From Actinomycetota bacterium (GTDB lineage: Bacteria; Actinomycetota; Thermoleophilia; Solirubrobacterales; Solirubrobacteraceae): DNA of 27,901 nucleotides. Position 1 is the first letter of the stretch. Every line of letters begins with the position of its first letter. This document shows, in pieces, positions 24,911-27,901 of this stretch. Location of the stretch: assembly GCA_005888335.1 (NCBI GenBank), contig VAWY01000092.1, positions 1 to 27,901 of the forward strand. The letters are read 5' to 3'. The notes below the pieces were generated by a model, which worked only from the letters and a program-made list of their open reading frames with translations, did not search any database and was not told the origin of the DNA. The position numbers and the translations under genes are program-made.

Positions 24911-27598
24911 TCACACCGGCAGCGAGACCCGGCTCTGGCGCCCGATCCCCTCGTAGTCCAGCCCGGCGGCGCGGATCGCGTCGGGGTCCAGGGCGTTGCG
25001 GCCGTCGACGATAAGCCGCCCGGCCATCGCCCCGGCGACCTCGCGCCAGTCGAGGTCCCTGAACTGTTGCCACTCCGTGACGAGGACGACGGCGTCGGCG
25101 CCGCGCACGCAGTCGAGCGGGTCGCTGGCGAACTCGACCCCGTGGATCAGCTTGCGCGCCTCGTCCTCGGCGACCGGGTCGAACGCGCGCACGATCGCGC
25201 CGTCGGACTGCAGCCGCGCGCTCAGCACCAGCGAGGACGCCTCGCGCATGTCGTCGGTGTTCGGTTTGAACGCGAGCCCGAGCAGCGCGATCCGCTTGCC
25301 GACCAGCGACCCCAGGTGCTTCTGCAGCTTCTGGATGACCTTGCGCTTCTGCAGGTCGTTGACCTCGAGGACCGAGGCGAGGAGCTGGAAGTGGTAGCCC
25401 GAGTTGCCGGCGAGCTGCTTGAGGGCGCTGACGTCCTTCGGGAAGCAGTTTTTTGCCACGACCCCGCCGGTCGTCACGAAGGTGTGCGCCCCGCCGACCT
25501 CGAGCGAGTACACGTCCCCCGCGTACGGACGCGGCTCGGCGCCGCAGACCCGAACCCATGCCGCGTTCCCCCGCTTGCGGTAGCCGGTCGGGGCAATCCG
25601 CTTGGACTGGCGGGCGATCGAGGCCAGGACGCCCGGCCGGTCGCGGTGCGGCACGAGGAACAGCGCGCGCTCGATCTGCTCGGCGCCGGCGACGCGCAGC
25701 CAGTGGGTGTCCTTCGTCGACTTGGCAGTGCGACCGATGCGCTGACCGGCGACGGTCCCGAGCTGCGCAAGGAGGCGCAGGACGCCGTCGGCCAGCTCCC
25801 GGCTGACGGTCCCGAACTCCAGGATGACGCTCGGGCCGCCGCTGACGAGCGACCATGAGCCGTCGCCCTCCCACAGGCCCGACAGCAACGCGCGTTGGCA
25901 GTTCTCCGAGAGGTCCCAAACGTAGTCGGGCAGGCGCTGCCCGTAGGCATTGCGCCCCAGCCCGAGGTGCTGCGTCCACCACGTGGCGAGCAGGCGCGAC
26001 GAGACGACCACGCTCGCCGTCGTCGGCGTGCGTCGGACGTCGGCGCGCACGCCACGCGCACGCCAGAAGCCCGCGACCTCTTCGACGAGGTGCTCCTCGC
26101 GGGACGGGTGGAACGACCACTGCAGGCGATGCCGAGCGCCGTCGACGGCGCAATGGCCCTCGGCGATGTAGAGCCCCACGATCCGCCAGAACGCCTCGTT
26201 GCCGTCGACCACGAGCGGGATGCCGTTCTTCGCCGTCGCCACCGTCGCGCCCTCGAGCGGGATCTCCAACAGAGCGGCCTCGTCGTAGCGCAGGGCGCCG
26301 CTGCGGCGGATGTCCGCCGATCGCGCGGCCGCCCCGCGCGGGTGGTCGAGCACCGACGCCTGCTCCGCGAACACGCCGGCGAGGTGGCGCGCCGCCGGCC
26401 GAACGATGACATCCGACGCGGTGAGGCCGGCCAGCTCGAGCGCTGCGAGCGCGTGGAGCTTGACCTCGTCCTGCTCGGTCGGCGTCTCCCCCGGACCGAT
26501 GGCGAGCGGCAGCCAGTCGCGCTCATCGAGGTCGCGTGCGAGCTTGATCTCCTCGTCGCCGCCCCAGCCGCCGCATGAGACGACGAACGGATGGTCCGGC
26601 GTGCAGACGACGCGGCGCCCCATCTTGGTCCGGACCTCGACGACCTCGTCAGCCGGCCGGCGGCTCACGCCGAGCACCGGCAGGAACTCGGGCGTCGGCA
26701 TCCCCGGTCGCCAGGCCATGACCTCGAGCTCCTCGTCGGCCTCGAAGCGCGCGTAGAGGTCGTCCAGGCGGGTGATGCTCGTCCGGCCCGCACGGCGTGC
26801 CAGCACCGTCTCATCGCCGGCGAGGCAGGAACCCCCGAAGCCGATCCCCGCCTGCAGGAACTTCGGGCCGATGCGATCGTCGAGGCCGATCCCGCGCGCG
26901 ACCTCGGTGACGTCGGCGCCGGTGACCTCGCAGACGTTGGCGATCTCGTTGATGAACGAGATCTTGGTCGCGAGGAACGCGTTGGCGGCGAGCTTGACCA
27001 TCTCGGCCGACGGGATGTCGGTGCGGACGATCGGCGCGCGGAGCGGGGCGTAGAGCTCCTCGACGGCGTCGCCCGCCCAGTCGCCCTCGTCGCCGATGAC
27101 GACGCGATCGGGACGCAGGAAGTCGTCGATCGCCGAGCCCTCCTTGAGGAACTCCGGGCACGAGACGTAGCGAAACCCGCTCTTCCCCTGCTCCTCGAAG
27201 ATCCGGCGGATGTTGCGCCCGGTCCCGACCGGGACGGTCGATTTCATGACGAGCGCGTGGTGGTCGGACGGGGGCATCGAGTCGACCACGGCGTGGACGG
27301 CCGAGAGGTCGGCGTCGCCCGAGTACAGCGGCGGCGTGCCCACCGCGACGAAGAGCAGACGCGCATGCTCGAGCGCGTCGGCGAGCGTCGTCGAGAAGTG
27401 CATGCGGTCCTTGTGCTTGGCCAGGAGCTCCTCGAGCCCGGGCTCCCAGATGGGCACCACGCCGCGCTTGAGGCCATCGATCTTGGCCTCGTCGATGTCG
27501 ATGCACCAGACGTCGGAGCCCAGCTCCGCGAAGCCGACCGCGGTGACGAGGCCCACGTAGCCGGTGCCGATGACGCCGATCGGTTCGCGCTCTGCCAT
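24911..27598 (-). CDS. ugd: UDP-glucose 6-dehydrogenase precursor interrupted by an intein
   Basis: The open frame encodes 895 residues, of which 435 are host enzyme. UGDH oxidises UDP-glucose twice with NAD+ to UDP-glucuronate. The N-extein (1-257) has the Rossmann loop GVIGTGYVGLV (8-18), MKSTVPVGTGR, CPEFLKEGSAIDDF and AEMVKLAANAFLATKISFINE. The C-extein (718-895) starts CFPKDVSALK and has LLGLAFKPNTDDMREA and LVTEWQQFRDLDW. Joining the exteins gives GFGGS-CFPKD, which restores the catalytic cysteine motif at the splice point; the unspliced protein should be inactive. It starts with ATG at 27596-27598, without a Shine-Dalgarno sequence; TAGCCT lies 11 bases upstream. It leads the sugar-nucleotide run after the probable LCP gene. 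Confidence 0.97.
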   Translation of the reverse strand: MAEREPIGVIGTGYVGLVTAVGFAELGSDVWCIDIDEAKIDGLKRGVVPIWEPGLEELLAKHKDRMHFSTTLADALEHARLLFVAVGTPPLYSGDADLSAVHAVVDSMPPSDHHALVMKSTVPVGTGRNIRRIFEEQGKSGFRYVSCPEFLKEGSAIDDFLRPDRVVIGDEGDWAGDAVEELYAPLRAPIVRTDIPSAEMVKLAANAFLATKISFINEIANVCEVTGADVTEVARGIGLDDRIGPKFLQAGIGFGGSCLAGDETVLARRAGRTSITRLDDLYARFEADEELEVMAWRPGMPTPEFLPVLGVSRRPADEVVEVRTKMGRRVVCTPDHPFVVSCGGWGGDEEIKLARDLDERDWLPLAIGPGETPTEQDEVKLHALAALELAGLTASDVIVRPAARHLAGVFAEQASVLDHPRGAAARSADIRRSGALRYDEAALLEIPLEGATVATAKNGIPLVVDGNEAFWRIVGLYIAEGHCAVDGARHRLQWSFHPSREEHLVEEVAGFWRARGVRADVRRTPTTASVVVSSRLLATWWTQHLGLGRNAYGQRLPDYVWDLSENCQRALLSGLWEGDGSWSLVSGGPSVILEFGTVSRELADGVLRLLAQLGTVAGQRIGRTAKSTKDTHWLRVAGAEQIERALFLVPHRDRPGVLASIARQSKRIAPTGYRKRGNAAWVRVCGAEPRPYAGDVYSLEVGGAHTFVTTGGVVAKNCFPKDVSALKQLAGNSGYHFQLLASVLEVNDLQKRKVIQKLQKHLGSLVGKRIALLGLAFKPNTDDMREASSLVLSARLQSDGAIVRAFDPVAEDEARKLIHGVEFASDPLDCVRGADAVVLVTEWQQFRDLDWREVAGAMAGRLIVDGRNALDPDAIRAAGLDYEGIGRQSRVSLPV
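25448..26827 (-). mobile_element. Intein with LAGLIDADG homing endonuclease in ugd
   Basis: Residues 258-717 of the precursor (460 aa) form an in-frame intein. It begins with Cys258 (CLAGDETVLARR, block A) and has block B VCTPDHPF with the TxxH pair (Thr333, His336). Two dodecapeptide endonuclease motifs are present: FWRIVGLYIAEGHC (470-483) and ALLSGLWEGDGSW (570-582), whose acidic residues are kept. Block F is VYSLEVGGAHTFV (697-709), and the intein ends VVAKN before Cys718. Both splice-site nucleophiles (Cys258, Cys718) and the terminal Asn717 are intact. The penultimate residue is Lys, not His, and the block F Asp is Ser, both unusual. The endonuclease looks whole, so the element may still be mobile. 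Confidence 0.95.
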
Positions 27599-27628
27599 GC
27601 GAGCGCGGAAGGCTACTAAGCAGTGCCG

Positions 27629-27650
27629 CTAGGCGGCCGATGCCGCCTAG
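27629..27650 (-). terminator. Perfect 9-bp hairpin at the end of the LCP-like gene
   Basis: CTAGGCGGC (27629-27637) and GCCGCCTAG (27642-27650) pair fully around a 4-base loop. The right arm contains the stop codon of the upstream gene. It lies 31 bases before the ugd start and could end the upstream transcript. There is no T-run. Confidence 0.55.
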
Positions 27651-27901
27651 GAGCCGATCCGGTTCAGCGACCGCGCGATGCCGAGCATCTGCTTGTTCGT
27701 CAGGCTCTCGGACAGCGTGTTGGAGACCCAGTAGACGGCGCGCGGCGTCCGCCAGGCGACGAGGCGCAGGTTGCGCCCGTCGTAGAAGAGCTGGTAGGTG
27801 CGGCCGCGCATCCGCCGCTCCTCGTCGGGATTGTCGATGATCGGCGGCGACATCCAGCTCGTGCCCTGGATGCCGTAGTACTGCCCGAAGCCGGGCGCCT
27901 C
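27647..27901 (-). CDS. C-terminal fragment, probably an LCP (LytR-CpsA-Psr) family protein
   Basis: Only the last 84 residues are in the window; the frame is open to the right edge, so the ATG at 27851-27853 is internal. The fragment reads from EAPGFGQYYGIQGTSWM to YQLFYDGRNLRLVAWRTPRAVYWVSNTL and ends KQMLGIARSLNRIGS. It resembles the C-terminal beta-rich tail I associate with LCP proteins of Solirubrobacterales, which attach glycopolymers to peptidoglycan. The downstream sugar-nucleotide genes, and the LCP gene near Rv3264c in M. tuberculosis (from memory), fit that idea. The catalytic LCP domain is outside the window, so the family call is an inference from the tail and context. Confidence 0.6.
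   Translation of the reverse strand, partial: EAPGFGQYYGIQGTSWMSPPIIDNPDEERRMRGRTYQLFYDGRNLRLVAWRTPRAVYWVSNTLSESLTNKQMLGIARSLNRIGS

Noticed and set aside
25445..25453. Six-A run at the C-terminal intein junction as a slippage or sequencing error
   Set aside because: The frame is correct on both sides and encodes the expected Lys-Asn-Cys junction; any indel would destroy the ugd C-extein.

Overview
The window is 27.9 kb of very GC-rich, densely coding chromosome. It most likely comes from a deep-branching actinobacterium of the Thermoleophilia/Solirubrobacterales type. The evidence is the base composition, the frequent GTG and TTG starts, and gene neighbourhoods that recall other actinobacteria (from memory, M. 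tuberculosis has secA1-hpf-comF as neighbours, with sahH and sugar-nucleotide genes nearby). The lineage below phylum level is inference. No rRNA, tRNA, CRISPR array or insertion sequence was found. No stretch longer than 300 bases lacks a gene; the longest gap is the 236 bases between the LPFTG protein and secA, which is full of hairpins.

Layout. (1) Positions 1-3475, minus strand: ftsE, ftsX, an S41 (CtpA/CtpB-type) protease and the start of RNase R, a cell-division/envelope group. (2) 3554-5163, plus strand: a zinc M16 peptidase and a small nucleotidyltransferase-like protein, followed by a tandem 32-bp hairpin repeat between convergent units. (3) 5247-8311, minus strand: a tight five-gene run, ohr, GFA-family protein, DUF2203 protein, nadC, nadA. 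(4) 8410-9514, minus strand: prfB with a programmed +1 frameshift. A coiled-coil protein diverges from it, followed by a secreted LPFTG-anchored protein with two CHxTGS repeats. (5) 11460-15623, minus strand: secA, a short hpf and a ComF-like phosphoribosyltransferase. A CtaG-like membrane protein diverges from comF. (6) 16503-27901, minus strand: a run of ten genes. In transcription order these are the tail of a probable LCP protein, UDP-glucose dehydrogenase carrying a full intein, a GDP-mannose-type pyrophosphorylase, a bifunctional PGI/PMI, a ferritin-like protein, a MerR regulator, canonical adenosylhomocysteinase, a second divergent adenosylhomocysteinase-like protein, a eukaryotic-type UDP-glucose pyrophosphorylase, and a degenerate nucleotidyltransferase.

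How the parts fit. Region 6 makes sugar nucleotides (UDP-Glc, UDP-GlcA, GDP-Man) for envelope polymers and shares a transcript with the SAM cycle (AhcY). It contains the most unusual items: an intein placed exactly at the catalytic cysteine of UDP-glucose dehydrogenase, and two paralogues (second AHCY, terminal pyrophosphorylase) that keep the fold but have lost textbook catalytic residues. A second theme is expression: several unit-leading genes have no Shine-Dalgarno sequence but a TANNNT hexamer 7-9 bases before the start codon, as expected for leaderless mRNAs. Genes inside units are coupled by 1-4 base overlaps. A 44-bp dispersed hairpin element occurs twice, flanking the secA-hpf block.
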